A DNA stretch of 64,000 nucleotides from Zingiber officinale (taxonomy: Eukaryota > Streptophyta > Magnoliopsida > Zingiberales > Zingiberaceae), in the NCBI RefSeq assembly GCF_018446385.1, contig NC_056000.1, positions 55,460,722-55,524,721 on the forward strand, in the 5' to 3' direction. A program made the translations under genes and the position numbers. The notes below the pieces were generated by a model that was given only the letters and a program-made list of their open reading frames with translations, was not told where the DNA came from and searched no databases. Shown in pieces: positions 11,753-23,221 of the stretch. Each line of letters opens with the position of its first letter. The stretch's first letter is position 1.

Positions 11753-13480
11753 TTGTGTCCGGTTTCATGCCTAGCTCAACCATACTTAGGGATTGTCTTC
11801 TTAGTACGGTACGATAGTTGAGATATCGGGTATTATCATATAAGATTTTGAGATTGAAACTTGACACATTCGAGCATGTCTTCTCCTATATCTTAATCAT
11901 TTGCCTAATGATTAATAATCGTTCATGATTTATTTTTTTCGTATTAATCTAAAAATGAATGCACTAGGATATTAAGGGCGAGCAAATTTTCTATTTTTTT
12001 ACCCCATGAGTTGGTTCAACTAGCACACCTAGTCCTATTCAATTCACTCATTTTATTTCTCTAGATCAATTTTAATTTTGGAATAATTGCTTGTTAATAA
12101 ATATTATATTTCTTAAAAGTCAAATATACAATAAATATGGAATGAAACTTTTCACATTTCATTGATGATACCATCTAAAATTATTTTACATTAGAATTGA
12201 ATCATTAATGAAATTCATTCTCATTCCGTTTTATTCATCCAAATGCACCCTTACGTTAGTATCTAAATATGTTAATATTATGTATTTAATTTCAAAACTC
12301 ATGGCCTTAGCTTGTGTGTGTCATGTGGAAGAGTCAAACTTTAACCTAAGAAATTGTCCAACAACGTAATTCACACAAATTCGAAGAGCTCCCATACAAT
12401 CTAAGACATGAACTCTATTTCATGACATCCTAAAAAAAAATGAAAACAACATAAACATACCCTTCATTCGCTCGATGTTCTTGCTCACCTTGCAGGTTTG
12501 GACTACTGCATGATAGGCTCGCTCAAGGACTCCTCGCCCGGCAGGCCACAAAATAATGGAGAGGTTATCCTATAGGTTCCTCATCTCTCTTCTCTTCCTC
12601 TGCTAGCGCGCATACAACAAAAGAAGCTCTATTTTTTTTTTCTTTTTTTCATAAACATCACTTTCTCCCTCGTCTAGAGACAATTACTTTATGACCACAA
12701 CAAAATACAACAATCACAATAAGTTCTATTATTTTCACCATATAAAAGAATTAAAAAATCAACTTAGAAAGTCAAAACCTTAAAGTTAAAACATAATTAA
12801 GACACTAAACACTTTTAATGGCTATACTAGATTGAAAAAAAAATTGAACACAAGTATTGAGGAAATTTAAAAATCAAGATTAACCAATTGGTCAAAGCGA
12901 ACACAAGGAGCGTGCTTGACAAAATTCCCTTACAAAAAGATACATGGTAAAATGAGTAAAAAAGACATGAAAAATCAAGATTTGACCATTATTTTCAAGA
13001 CTAGAATACACACTTGCAATAAAGTATGAAATCATGCTTTGCACATTATATATTATGACAGGTTATCCCTTCTAAGCATTCAATAAAAGGTTGAAGAGAA
13101 ATTCTAAAACATAAATAACATTGATGAGTTAGAAGGTTTAAAAGTTAATCTAACCATATTCCACAGCAATTGAGAGTGGCAGCAAACATCCCAAGCCTTC
13201 CATCTTAGTATATTACCTAAAAAATTACTTTCCCTTCCACCTAATCATGAAATCTATTCAATTTCACAACAGAACTATACAAGTACTACAACCCATAACA
13301 CTGTCAACCATGATGGTGTTAGCATAGATCACTGCAAGAATTTCATGTCCTCGGACATCCTGTAAGTTTCATAAGTTTTAAGAGGAATAAGTTGTGTAAA
13401 TAAATTGATCTACATTTTTACTTATGAAAGCATGAATCATCTAATAAATACTCTGAAAGAAAATAAAAATTAGAAAAAAT
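11753..13480. other. AT-rich intergenic DNA between convergent genes, no gene seen
   Basis: The neighbouring genes face each other here. I find no conserved frame or transposon termini. A short GC-richer patch near 12470-12570 contains no recognisable feature. Confidence 0.45.
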
Positions 13481-13673
13481 AACGTGCACAGCCCTCTATC
13501 AAGAACCAGAAAGAGAACAGACTTTATAATCACAATTCACAAATCTATTTTGCTATTACACTAATTCCTCTGTAAGAGAGAGTCGAGACCCATCACAACA
13601 AAGAAAAGTTTTGACTGCACCCAACTAGAGAAGAAACATATGCTGCAAACCTTTGAAGTTTTGAGTTCATAAC

Positions 13674-16650
13674 CTACTTTATGTATTGTGAAACCCACTT
13701 GAAGCCATCACCATACCCCATCTTACGCACAATGCTGCACATGAAAACTTCGAGGGGACGGACATTGGAGTCTGCAAGATTCACCTTGCCTTTGCCAGTT
13801 GTGAAATTGTTCAGGCCTAAATGAAAACGTAACTCATCCTCTGATGCTGCATATGGAATGTCAATCTTGTTTCCGAGAATGAGAAATGGAACATTCGCCA
13901 AGGCATCATCAGATAGAAGTGCATCTAATTCCTTCTTCGACTCTGCAAATCTCTCCTTGTCATATGCATCCACTAGGTATACCACTGCATCCACCTATTC
14001 AGGAAAACACTAATTTTAAAAATGTAGAATAGTCAACATACACACCAGCAGTGTAGCTCATCAATTTTGAAAATGGAGCTATGATGACATATGCAAATAT
14101 CTACAGTATCAGACCTGATAAGTGAAAACAATTTCCAAACAAATTTAGCATTTGCACAGTTGCATTACCGCTATAACTTAAGCTTGCTACCGCAAGAATG
14201 GGTGAAGTGTGTGAATAATAATGGTCCCTGCATCCTTCAAGTATTGACCAAAGTTGCTGAAAAGCATACTATTCACGATTCATATCATATGATATATTAT
14301 GATTCACATATAACAATGTTGTTGTGAAGGGGAGCCTTGGCGCAACGGTAAAGTTGTTGCCATGTGACCAAAAGGTCACGGGTTCGAATCCTGGAAACAG
14401 CCTCTTGCAAAAAGCAGGGTAAGGCTGCGTACAATGGATCCTTCCCCGGGACCCCGCATGGCGGGAGCTTCGTGCACCGGGCTGCCCTTTATATAACAAT
14501 GTTGTTGTCATATGAATCAAAAATTGATCCAAAAAAGAACCTCAAATTGATAACCTTGGAATCAACTCTTTATCAATTTAGATATGTTAGATGATTTTCC
14601 ATTTATTATTATGTAAATCAATGCATGGATGTTCTAGCAAGTTATAATTATGACTTATGATATGGCTTCCTATAACATATATCTCACTGAGCCTTTCATT
14701 AGAGTTAATGCCAATGTATCAATTTTATAATAATCAGCACATAAGCCTTGTTTCTAAGCAAGGATGTTGGAAACATTGGTTCTTTCTCATGTTATGGGGC
14801 GGAGGAAAGAAACATGAGATAAAACCAATAGTTTTCCCAAAGAAATAATGGAATAAACTGAGTGTAAGGTGACTTTTAGCTTAATCAGTTGGCAACTAAC
14901 ACATGACATTGTCAATCATGAACAATTTATTTATTTACCCTCCCATTTTTTTTATCAGTAATAGACTAATAGTAAAAAAAAAGTTTTATTTTCCTTGCTC
15001 TTCATTTTTTTCTCTTTCTCTCTCTACTCTTCAATCTCATCTTTCTTATTTTCTATCCTCAAAGTAAACAAGGGCTTAGGGATTCAACTAATTTATAGGT
15101 TATTTAAGTAAAAAAGATTACTAGATTCATGCTTGGGTGAAAGGTACAGTAGTTGGATAAACTTGTTGGACAAAATTTTAATTAAAAAGTAACTGAAGTT
15201 CCACATAAAAATAATTGCTAAGAAAAAAAAATACAATCATAAAAAAAGGAAAGAACAATCCTCACAAATCTAAACTTCACTTTCAAAAGAACACCTATTT
15301 CTGGTGTCCTTGTAGCTTTATGTATGTCTTAGTTCAACACTACATGATGTCTTGGTCCATCAAAATAAAAGCCTTTTGTACGGACTCGGACAACCATAGC
15401 AGTAGTAACTAAGTAACCTTCCCTCAAAAACAGAAATTGAATCAAAAAGTTCTGGCAACAGAAAAATTAGACATATCATAATTGTGCTAATATGAAGAAA
15501 GTTTGATGGTGAAACTAACAAAAAACTATCAAGTAATATAAGGATGATTCCCATGCTTTTAATTTAAAACACCTAACAACTACTCAGTAGATCTCATGCT
15601 TTAATCCAAAGGCAACTAATATATTTTATAATTGGAAGAGTTGAATCACCAAAGACAATATTAATCAAAGTAATAAATAATTTAATACGTGCAAATACTA
15701 CTATGATATTGCCATGCATAGAGCTCAACGGATCAATAAGAATCATGTAACTAACCTCAAAAAGTAGGGACAATGGTGCGACTAATGACTTAATGCTACC
15801 AGTTATAAAAGACTGAATTTTCCCCATACATAACAACAGAAAACAATGCATCATGCAAGAAGAATCAATCTCAAGCAAGAAAAGGAAATGGGAACATGAT
15901 CCAAATGTTTCTTGAAATACATAAGCAATCAAGTATCAAGGACTGCAAAGTGCAGCTTTGGAAGAGATGAAGAACAATCAACCATTCTCAGCTAGTGATA
16001 GTAGCTCTTTCTCTTTTGGCTGAGAATGAAGGGCAACCAATGGTAGCAAGTACTGCTTTCTTCAGAAGAACGGAGGAGGAATAGGGATGATGAATCTGTC
16101 ACACATACAAATTGTATTTGTTTTATTTCTTAATTTCCATCTTCTGTTATGACTTCAATATTACTTAATTATATGACCGCCCAACTGATAGATCCAACCT
16201 CCATCCTAATAAAATGTCGTAGGGCAATTCTCCTACTCTATTTTCAGGAATAAAAAAGCGACCAAGGACAAGAAACGCGGAGAGACAATCGACCTTGGCG
16301 TAGTAATCCTTCCAGACACGCCGAGCGATCTGATGTCCTCCCAAGTCAAAAGCCTTGAACTTGATCTTCCCGATGCTCAGCTCCTCTGACGTCGGGTACT
16401 GCGTAGGCTGGTGCTGAGCCAACCTCTGGATTCACACAAGACAAATCCAAAAGGATCGGCCTCAAATCAAAGCAAATCAGGAGGCAAAACACGCGCGGAA
16501 AAGGAAATCGAAGAATCCGACCTCATCCTTGAGCATGTGAAGCAGCGTGGTCTTTCCGGCGTTGTCCAGCCCTAAGAAGAGGATTTTGGCCTCCTTCTGC
16601 CAGAGGCCGAGCGAGGCGAGGACGCCGTAGAACCAATCGACAAGGAACAT
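13674..16650 (-). CDS. SAR1: SAR1 small GTPase (COPII coat initiation), 193 aa, three exons
   Basis: Minus-strand exons 16650-16522, 16425-16294 and 13994-13674 join in frame to 193 aa, the normal plant SAR1 length. SAR1 on the ER membrane recruits Sec23/24 and Sec13/31 to build COPII vesicles. Visible features: hydrophobic N-terminus [17 protein letters not shown] (membrane anchor), P-loop GLDNAGKTT (27-35), switch I region around T51-T55, DLGGHQ with H74 (the residue whose change blocks GTP hydrolysis in plant SAR1), NKID at 129-132, and the C-terminal [10 protein letters not shown]. The start at 16650 is preferred over an upstream in-frame ATG because it gives the conserved MFLVDW start. 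Intron 1 is 96 bp; intron 2 is 2.3 kb and carries an Au SINE. No defect is seen, so the gene should be functional. Confidence 0.97.
14308..14508 (+). mobile_element. Au-type SINE with 18-bp target-site duplication, in SAR1 intron 2
   Basis: Element 14326-14490 is flanked by perfect direct repeats ATATAACAATGTTGTTGT at 14308-14325 and 14491-14508. The head is tRNA-like, with an A-box TGGCGCAACGG (14338-14348) and a B-box GGTTCGAATCC (14391-14401). The body reads CTCTTGCAAAAAGCAGGGTA, GGCTGCGTACAATGGATCC, CCGGGACCCCGC and ends CACCGGGCTGCCCTTT, which is the Au SINE consensus as I know it from grasses and other angiosperms. It is inserted antisense to SAR1. Perfect flanking repeats imply a fairly recent insertion. 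Confidence 0.93.
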
Positions 16651-17001
16651 CGTCGCCGGCGAGAAAGAACTCACCAACGAAATCCAGCTAATCGAGGAGG
16701 AAGAAGGATCAGATCGGGAGTCGGAAATCTGACCAAACTCAGACCGAAATGGAAGCCCTAAAAGTGAAGGAATCGATCAGATTCAGAAGAAAGGAAGAAT
16801 TGTTGAGACTTATTAACGCACCTTCGCAAGCATTCACACGATACAAACAAACAAACAAACAAATAAATGGCTATTTTTGGCAACCTTTATTATAAATGAT
16901 TAAATTTTAAATATTTGTTTTTGGCAAAATTCTAAAAGGAGACCTCTAATTTCATTTATTCCCAAAGCGCATCTCATACTTTTTTTTTTTTTATACTTTA
17001 A
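16651..17001 (-). other. SAR1 5' leader/promoter region
   Basis: Sequence upstream of the SAR1 start codon on the minus strand. It contains a short (CAAA)n run near 16845-16865 and a poly(T) tract before 17001. No clear TATA box was assigned. Confidence 0.4.
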
Positions 17002-17147
17002 GGGCGTGTTTCGTTCGAGGTTATCATTGATAACCTTGATAGGTTATCAACGATAACCTTATTTAATTTAAGTAATCAATGATTTCCGGTAATATAATAT
17101 TCCTATCACGTCATCAATCAGAGAATCAGAAAATCTTAGAAACCTTA

Positions 17148-17369
17148 GGGGACGTTTGGTTTGTGTTTTCTATGCCGTTTTATGTTTTTATTTTCTGAGA
17201 AAATGGAAAACGCGTTTGGTTTGTGTTTTTCACATTCATTTTTAAGAAAATGAGAGAGCGTTTTCTAAGAAAACGAAAAACGCAGAAAAGTCATTTTCTG
17301 AAAAACGAAAAACGTGCGTTTTTCATAAAATGAAAATGAGAATGAAAATGGGGCAAACCAAACACACCC
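17148..17369. mobile_element. Tourist-like MITE, 222 bp, nested in the larger Harbinger-like element
   Basis: The left end GGGGACGTTTGGTTTGTG and the right end (reverse complement GGGTGTGTTTGGTTTGCC) form terminal inverted repeats. They are flanked by TTA at 17145-17147 and 17370-17372. The body is built of A-rich 'gaaaaacg' and 'gaaaatgag' runs without coding potential. Confidence 0.82.
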
Positions 17370-17578
17370 TTAGGTTTTCCACGATTCCGGAATTATCAAT
17401 ATTTTTTTTCAAAATTACCCTCCGAGACTAGCATGTGGTGAGTAGGAGCAGGCGAAGACTGTGGGGCTACGACAGCGACTGCGGAGCAACGTCGACGACT
17501 AGCAATGGCGGTGACGGCGAGAAGGAGGCAACAACGAGCAACGACAGCGAGCAAGTGGGGACGGCGATGGCGAGCAGG

Positions 17579-17795
17579 CGGTGACTGTGAAGCAACGACG
17601 GTTGAGGCCAGCCATCACCTGGACGAAGACGTGCGTAATAGAGGAGACGATGCCGGAGATTCGCGGAGGAGGCGGCCCGTCAGCGGAAAGAAGGAGGCGA
17701 CTGCGAAGCAATGGTGACGGCGACGATGACGAGCAAGCGGTGACTGTGAAGCAACGACGACTGAGGCCAGCCATTGCCTTGACAGAGACGACGCG
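17579..17795. repeat. GC-rich imperfect duplication inside the Harbinger-like element
   Basis: A segment at about 17579-17633 (GGTGACTGTGAAGCAACGAC, then GAGGCCAGCCAT) recurs at about 17738-17795 with a few changes, about 159 bp apart. Both strands have open frames here (minus 17499-17906, 135 codons), but none resembles a known protein, so I do not call a gene. It may be a captured host fragment. Confidence 0.55.
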
Positions 17796-18296
17796 GAGAC
17801 TGCGCCGAAGGTTCACGAAGGAGGCGGTGTGCCAACGGCTTGCGGAGGAAGCGAATCCAAGAATTATGTGGAAGAAGATGTCGACATAGTGAAAAAATGG
17901 GGGCAAGAGGGAGAAGCATAGTAAAAATAAAAAATAATTAAAAATTTAATCACATATCTAAATTATTTAAATTATATTTTAAAATATATATAGATTTATT
18001 TTAAATTTTAAAAATTATAAATCAATTATATTTATTTATTATATATATTATCAACTTATTAATTAATATAATAATAATAATAATAATAATTTAATTTATT
18101 CCAAAAAAGATAATCATGTAATTGATAAGGATAATATGATAAATATTAAATTAGATTATAGCATTACTTAAGTTGAATCGAATAAGATTATAATTCTCTT
18201 TTATTCCACATAATCTTGGCTATCGGATTATTTGGTGATCATATAACTAAACTTATGCATAATAACTTGAACTAAACATATCCTAAGGGTATCTCA

Positions 18297-18461
18297 TTAG
18301 AGAGTGGATCCTGGACCGTACTTTACAATTTAGAGGATGAATCATTACATTGATTAGTTAATTTGGATGTGAGATCCATCCAAATCAATTAATCAATCTC
18401 TATGATTCATTCTTGATCCGTAAAATGTAGACTAGAGGATCCAGTCTAATCTCACTAACAT
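18297..18461. mobile_element. Foldback (long inverted-repeat) element, about 165 bp
   Basis: The left arm (about 18297-18370, with GTGGATCCTGGACC, GATGAATCAT and GATTAGTTAATTTGGATG) pairs with the right arm (about 18377-18461, with CATCCAAATCAATTAATC, ATGATTCATTC and GAGGATCCAGT). The arms are about 70 bp with mismatches around a spacer of about 6 bp. This is the structure of a small foldback MITE. Its family and target duplication are not clear. Confidence 0.6.
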
Positions 18462-18465
18462 GATG

Positions 18466-19236
18466 AAAACCTTAAATGACCCCCAAAATCCAACCAAAAC
18501 TTATCGTCCATCCGCAAGGTCAATTGCTCGCATAACTCGACTTACCCATACACTCAAACCCGCCTTCTCTGCTTCCCGCCTATATATTATTTTTTGCCTT
18601 GCAATCCTACCAAAATAGCGATTTTTTTTTTTCAAAATCTTAAATTAAACTTCAAAACATATTTTATCGGTCGATTTTTGACGAACTTTGTCTCCTTTGA
18701 TCAACACTATTGTTTTCCAATATAGTGTATAATTACAATATTTAAGAAATCATATATAATTTTTACTTTTTTCCTTTTATATATTTACATTCCTTATCAT
18801 TCAATACATACCTGTCTATTAAATTATAATAAATATACCTATTAAATCAGAAAAGAAGAAGATAAAAATTAAAGATTTAATTAGTAAAATTTATTTAAAT
18901 ATAAATGATATATTAAGAAATAGAGTTTTATTAAATTTAATATATAATTTAGTAAGGAAGTTAATTGATTTTGTATTATTATTTTAATTATCTAATAGTT
19001 TTGGATAAAATTATAAGATAAACTTGAACGTGTAGTAAGTACTCTTAAAATAAAATAATGGCTGCACTACGGAATTTGTAGTTTTTGCTTATTCGAGTTT
19101 TTTTTAGGTCTGTCTAGTAGTTTTGACAAAAAAAATTGTTACGTGAACTTATACTAATTAAAATTTATAAATAAAAACTCTATTGTACTACCCTTTAGAA
19201 TCTTTAAATCCTCCTATTTTTTCATTTTATATTGAA
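18466..19236. other. AT-rich intergenic DNA, no feature seen
   Basis: AT-rich sequence between the foldback element and the gypsy LTR. No open frame, transposon end or RNA gene was recognised. Confidence 0.45.
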
Positions 19237-20226
19237 TGATCCTGTCTGAAAGTTGGGGAAGTAGATGTTGATGACGTGGTACTTTTGTTGATCTCCGATG
19301 GACTTTGCTCCTGCCTGCAACACAAGTAGCGTTAGTGCCGAGCTAGGAAAGGGATCCCAGCGATGATCCTTCGACGCTCAAGTCAGTTTCCGGCGAAGCA
19401 AGAAGCAAGGATAACTGTAGTGCAACTATAGAGATCGCGAAAGAAGCATACCTCCGCTGATGTCTGACCCCCCTTTATATAGGACTCCTGTGACGTGTGC
19501 GCACGCTTCTTAAAGCGGGCACGTAATCCCAAGCTTCCCCTGAAGAGACATGTCAGTAAAATATCCCTGACACAGTACCTTAACGGGTCTAATATATCTC
19601 TAACGTGACAGTGGAAGCTTCCGCCGTACGATCTTTTACCCGACCATACCGCCCGTCGGTAGCACTAACTCCCAAAAGGATGTTGAAGGATATCCCTTAG
19701 TATCTGTTGCGCAGCCGAACGGGATGACCACTCGGTTGAGAGTTCCCTGTCCCAGTATCGTTCGTTGTGGGGCCAAGTGAGGTAGCCGCTCGGCTGGAGT
19801 CTTCGTTGTCTAGCTGTTGAATCTATTACTTGGCCGAGCGAGGTAGCCGCTTGGCCGATACTTCCATTGTCTGGTTCTTGTACGTGCACCTTAGTCGAGC
19901 GGGATAGTTGCTCAGCTGTATTATCGTTGTCCATGCGTGGTATGCTCGGCTATGCTCCTACTCTGTTGATGCTGGTCATCGATGTATGGTCGAGCAGGAT
20001 AACCACACGGCCTGCTTCTGCGGACACTTGGCATTCGTCCTTGTCTTGAACGTCTTAGCTCAGTTGGTGCCGAGCTAGTGATGATATCGGATCAGGCCTT
20101 TTCGTATCTCGATCGGGTGAACCACTCTCCTGCTTGAACTATGATAGGGGGCATTAACCACCTTGACTTTGACCTCCATTGCGGCGATGACCTTTCCCAA
20201 GGTGGGCCCCCCTTATCACCGCATCA
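19237..20226 (-). mobile_element. Gypsy 3' LTR (copy D), about 990 bp
   Basis: In plus orientation it begins TGATCCTGTCTG (complement of the CAGACAGGATCA end) and finishes at CCGCATCA before the complement of a polypurine tract. A TATA box on the minus strand lies near 19476-19483. The conserved LTR block reads CTTGAGCGTCGAAGG on minus (19368-19382). Between about 19690 and 20110 there are five or six degenerate units of about 60 bp built on GGCCGAGCGAGG and CCGCTCGGC. Confidence 0.75.
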
Positions 20227-20944
20227 CATGCCTCCCCTTCAAGTCTAGTCGAAGGAGGTTGTGGTCCGACTGCCTGAACTACTGCGTGAACAGATTCCAT
20301 CCCGATCGGCTTTCCTGCATGTGCGGACTGATCAGGCTGGGCCTGACCCTCGCCGATCAGCCTTTTGAAGGTGGTCGCTCGGTCATAAGCATGCTCCTTT
20401 GATCCGATCGGGCAAGCAAAGGCTTACACTTACTTTTTCCTCCGTCTGTCTCGGGCGGACACAGGCTGGCCTGACGTCACCCTAATTTCTCGGGAAGCGT
20501 GTAAATCCTTTTTATTAAGGTAGAACATGTTCCCATGCCAGCCTTAATTGTCGACCCATGGTAGCTCGCCACGTGTCACGCCCACAACCGCCGCACGCCT
20601 GACACGACAGGTATTGATGGCGACGTTTGGCGGTTTAAATTCAACGGTCGGATCTTCGTATAGGTTTTCACGACCTAGATCAGAAGGCTTTGGTCGACTG
20701 AGTATAGCGTCTATAAACCCGTAGCGTAGGCTTCTCGCCCGCATTTGCGTCTTCCTCCACGTTTCCGGCGACCGCTGCTCCTCTGCCCCTTCGCTCCGAC
20801 GACCTCCTGCGTTTCTTTCTCGGCGATCTCTTCCCTTTTCAGTAAACTCTCTCCTTTGTCTCTGTTTTGCTTTGTTCTGGTGGCCTTCCAATGGTCTTTT
20901 CGCTCTTTCGATTGCATTTCTTCCACTGTTTCTTCTTTTTATCG
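20227..20944 (+). other. Gypsy internal region: leader of the antisense ORF
   Basis: Corresponds in position to 230-920 and 57923-58619 in the other copies: polypurine tract complement, then a stretch with TATA-like CTATAAACCC (20711-20720) and a pyrimidine-rich leader before the ATG at 21001. It is probably the promoter and 5' UTR of the antisense gene. No own protein is supported. Confidence 0.45.
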
Positions 20945-21000
20945 CAATGGCGAGCTCTTCGCAACCGTCGGCCACCATTTCCAGACTCTAGTACACCACC

Positions 21001-23221
21001 ATGGAGTCCCGGTTCGATGCGGGCGACGCGGAGGCTCTGAGAAATACCTTTGAACTCCCCCCTGGGCATGAGATCGTTCTACCTTCTCCGTCAGATCGAT
21101 CGAATAATCCCCTGATCGACACCATCTGTCTGTTCAGAGACTACTTCGTCACCGGTCTGCGATTCCCCATCCATCGTTTCATTGTCACCGTTTGTAAATA
21201 CTTCAGCATCTCCCTCCCCCAACTCGTACTAAACTCTTTCCGTCTATTGTGCGACGTCACTGTCTTGTTCTGGCTGCACGACATCCCTCTCACTTCTCGA
21301 GTCTTCCATTACTTCTATTACCCCAAGCAATCTGAGTCGGGGACCTTCCTTTTCCAGTCTCGGGTTTGCCTAGTTTTCTTTGACAAAATGTCCACCTCTA
21401 ATAAACACTGGAAAGAATACTTCTTTTTCATGCGCCTACCCGAGCGGCCAGAGTTCACGACCCGTTGGCAACTTGAAGTGGTGCCTCAGCTCGACCTGAA
21501 GTGGTATAAGAGCCGCTCGGACTATCTTCATTCGGCTTCCATGCTAGCCGATCAGAAATACCACATTCATAAGCTGTTGTTGGAGGGCGTATTGTACATC
21601 TTTGGCTTGAGTCCGATTCGCACCGGGCTGCCGACCAACCTAGGTATGCAACCACTTTATCCTTTCCCTTTGATACTAACTGATCTTTCTTTCTCTTCTA
21701 CAGCTGGAGTCATGATGCGAGCACGGATGGGCGGCAAAGCGAAACTTTCGAACGATGCGATTGAGGCAGTGGCCGCCGAAGAGCTGGCGAGCTGAGATCG
21801 GCAACCAGCCGGCTCTCATGAAGACCCACTCGGGTCGAGCGAGGATACGCCTGCAGAAGTAGGCGAAGGTGCGACCATCCGTACGCTGAGCGGAGGAGCT
21901 ACCTCGAGCTCCCAGCCTCAGACGGAGCAGCGCCCCATCCTTCCTGCAGAGGAACCCTCTGGATCGACCTCTTCTGACATGCCGTTGACCCGACGCAAGA
22001 GGCGCCGAGCGGAGCCGTCTTCACGCTCCGCTACCTCAGGTGAATGATTGGTCGAGCAGGTCGAGACTTCGACTCCAGCTCCGCTCCAAGTAACTGGGGA
22101 GGCATCCTCGTCTGACCAGATGCCTTCCTTGGTTGAGCTGCCGCTAGGTGCCGTGACCGCATCGCCCGTGGCTTTCATACCGTCACCACCAAAGCACGTA
22201 GCAGTCCAACAGTCTAGGATCCTACCGGCTTCTGGCGTAGCGGTCTCCTCACACTCGGCTCCGGGCGGCCAACGCTCTATCACGGCGATCCTCCACTTGC
22301 CAACGGAGGATTACAGCTAGCCGAGGGCCCAGTCCCGGACCCCTGAGCACCAGATCCTCATTCGGAGGCAGCTCGTCGAAGTCTGGCAGGACGCCCAGGC
22401 CCGCACGATGATACTTCCTCCCGACACCTTGGCCAACAATCATACCCAAATGGCCACCTGGATAAGTTCTTTACTGCAAATTCATGGTTTGCCTCCATTC
22501 AACCCTAACCTTTATTTGTTTACTTGCAGTATTGGGTGGAGAGTCTGGCCATGTGTCATAGGATGGCTTATTTGGAGGATGAGTTCAGGAAACTCAAGGT
22601 CTCGAGCGGCACCTCTTCCTCCCAAGGGCCATCCCTCTCCGATGTCAAGAAGTTGAAGGCCGATCTGGAGAAAAGTAACAAGCTCCTAGAGGCCGAGCGG
22701 AAAATGTCTACCAACCAGGAGGTGATGCTGGCCCAATACAAGAAACAAGTCGTCACCTTCGATAAGAAAATAGAGTCGGCCACCGCTCGAAAGTAATGGG
22801 TCGGGCCATCAATGACCTCGAGCTGAAGAACTAGGAGGTCAGGAAGCTCACCCAGAAGCTCAAGGAGGTTGAAGACTTCCTGGTGATCGAGCGGAACAGC
22901 TGTTCGGCTGAAGAAAAATCCCTCCGAGACCAAATAGCCGCCGCCAAAGATGAGCTGGAGGGCTCCCGGACGATCCTACTCATCTACCAGGATGCCGAAG
23001 GGAGCAGGTTTGAAACCATGAAGCAAGCCTACCTCCGTTCGGACGAGTTCTGCGACAGAATCACCGATCGGGCCCTTCGCCTTTTTGACTTGGCAATCGA
23101 AGGGACGATCGGCCAGCTTCACAAGGGGAGCCACTTGCTGACCGCTATGACGGGCAAAGACATAAGTCGGAATAAGCTTACAACCACTATGCCTGACAAC
23201 GTGTTAGACTATTTAGTGTGA
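21001..23221 (+). pseudogene. Gypsy antisense gene: transposon domain, linker and coiled coil, with two introns; broken
   Basis: Exon 1 (21001-21643) codes MESRFDAGDAEALRNTFELP, then PLIDTICLFRDYF, RVFHYFYYPKQSE, SNKHWKEYFFFMRLPERPEF and LLEGVLYIFGLSPIRTGLP: the 'putative gypsy type transposon' domain, about 214 residues. A donor at CTAG|GTATGC and an acceptor CTACAG|CTGGAG (21704) join it to AGVMMRARMG; this frame stops with TGA at 21793. A low-complexity Ser/Pro/Glu linker follows in shifted frames. A second acceptor near 22530 opens YWVESLAMCHRMAYLEDEF and a coiled coil rich in K, E and L, interrupted by TAA (about 22794) and continued to 23221. Same exon order as 55814-57922. The function is unknown; the copy is disabled. 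Confidence 0.75.

Larger units (their letters stand above)
17002..18283. mobile_element. PIF/Harbinger-like non-autonomous element, 1,282 bp
   Basis: The ends are imperfect inverted repeats: left GGGCGTGTTTCGTTCGAGG, right (reverse complement) GGATATGTTTAGTTCAAG. They are flanked by the trinucleotide TAA at 16999-17001 and 18284-18286, the target duplication expected of PIF/Harbinger (Tourist) elements. No transposase is coded. The centre (17430-17890) is GC-rich with an internal duplication, unlike the AT-rich arms, and a second small element sits at 17148-17369. Confidence 0.7.

Noticed and set aside
14326-14490. True tRNA gene at the SINE head
   Set aside because: Only A and B boxes are tRNA-like; no anticodon arm or acceptor stem pairs, and the body is Au SINE.
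17499-17906. 135-codon minus frame as a gene
   Set aside because: It lies inside the Harbinger-like element, arises from GC-rich duplicated DNA and resembles no protein I know.
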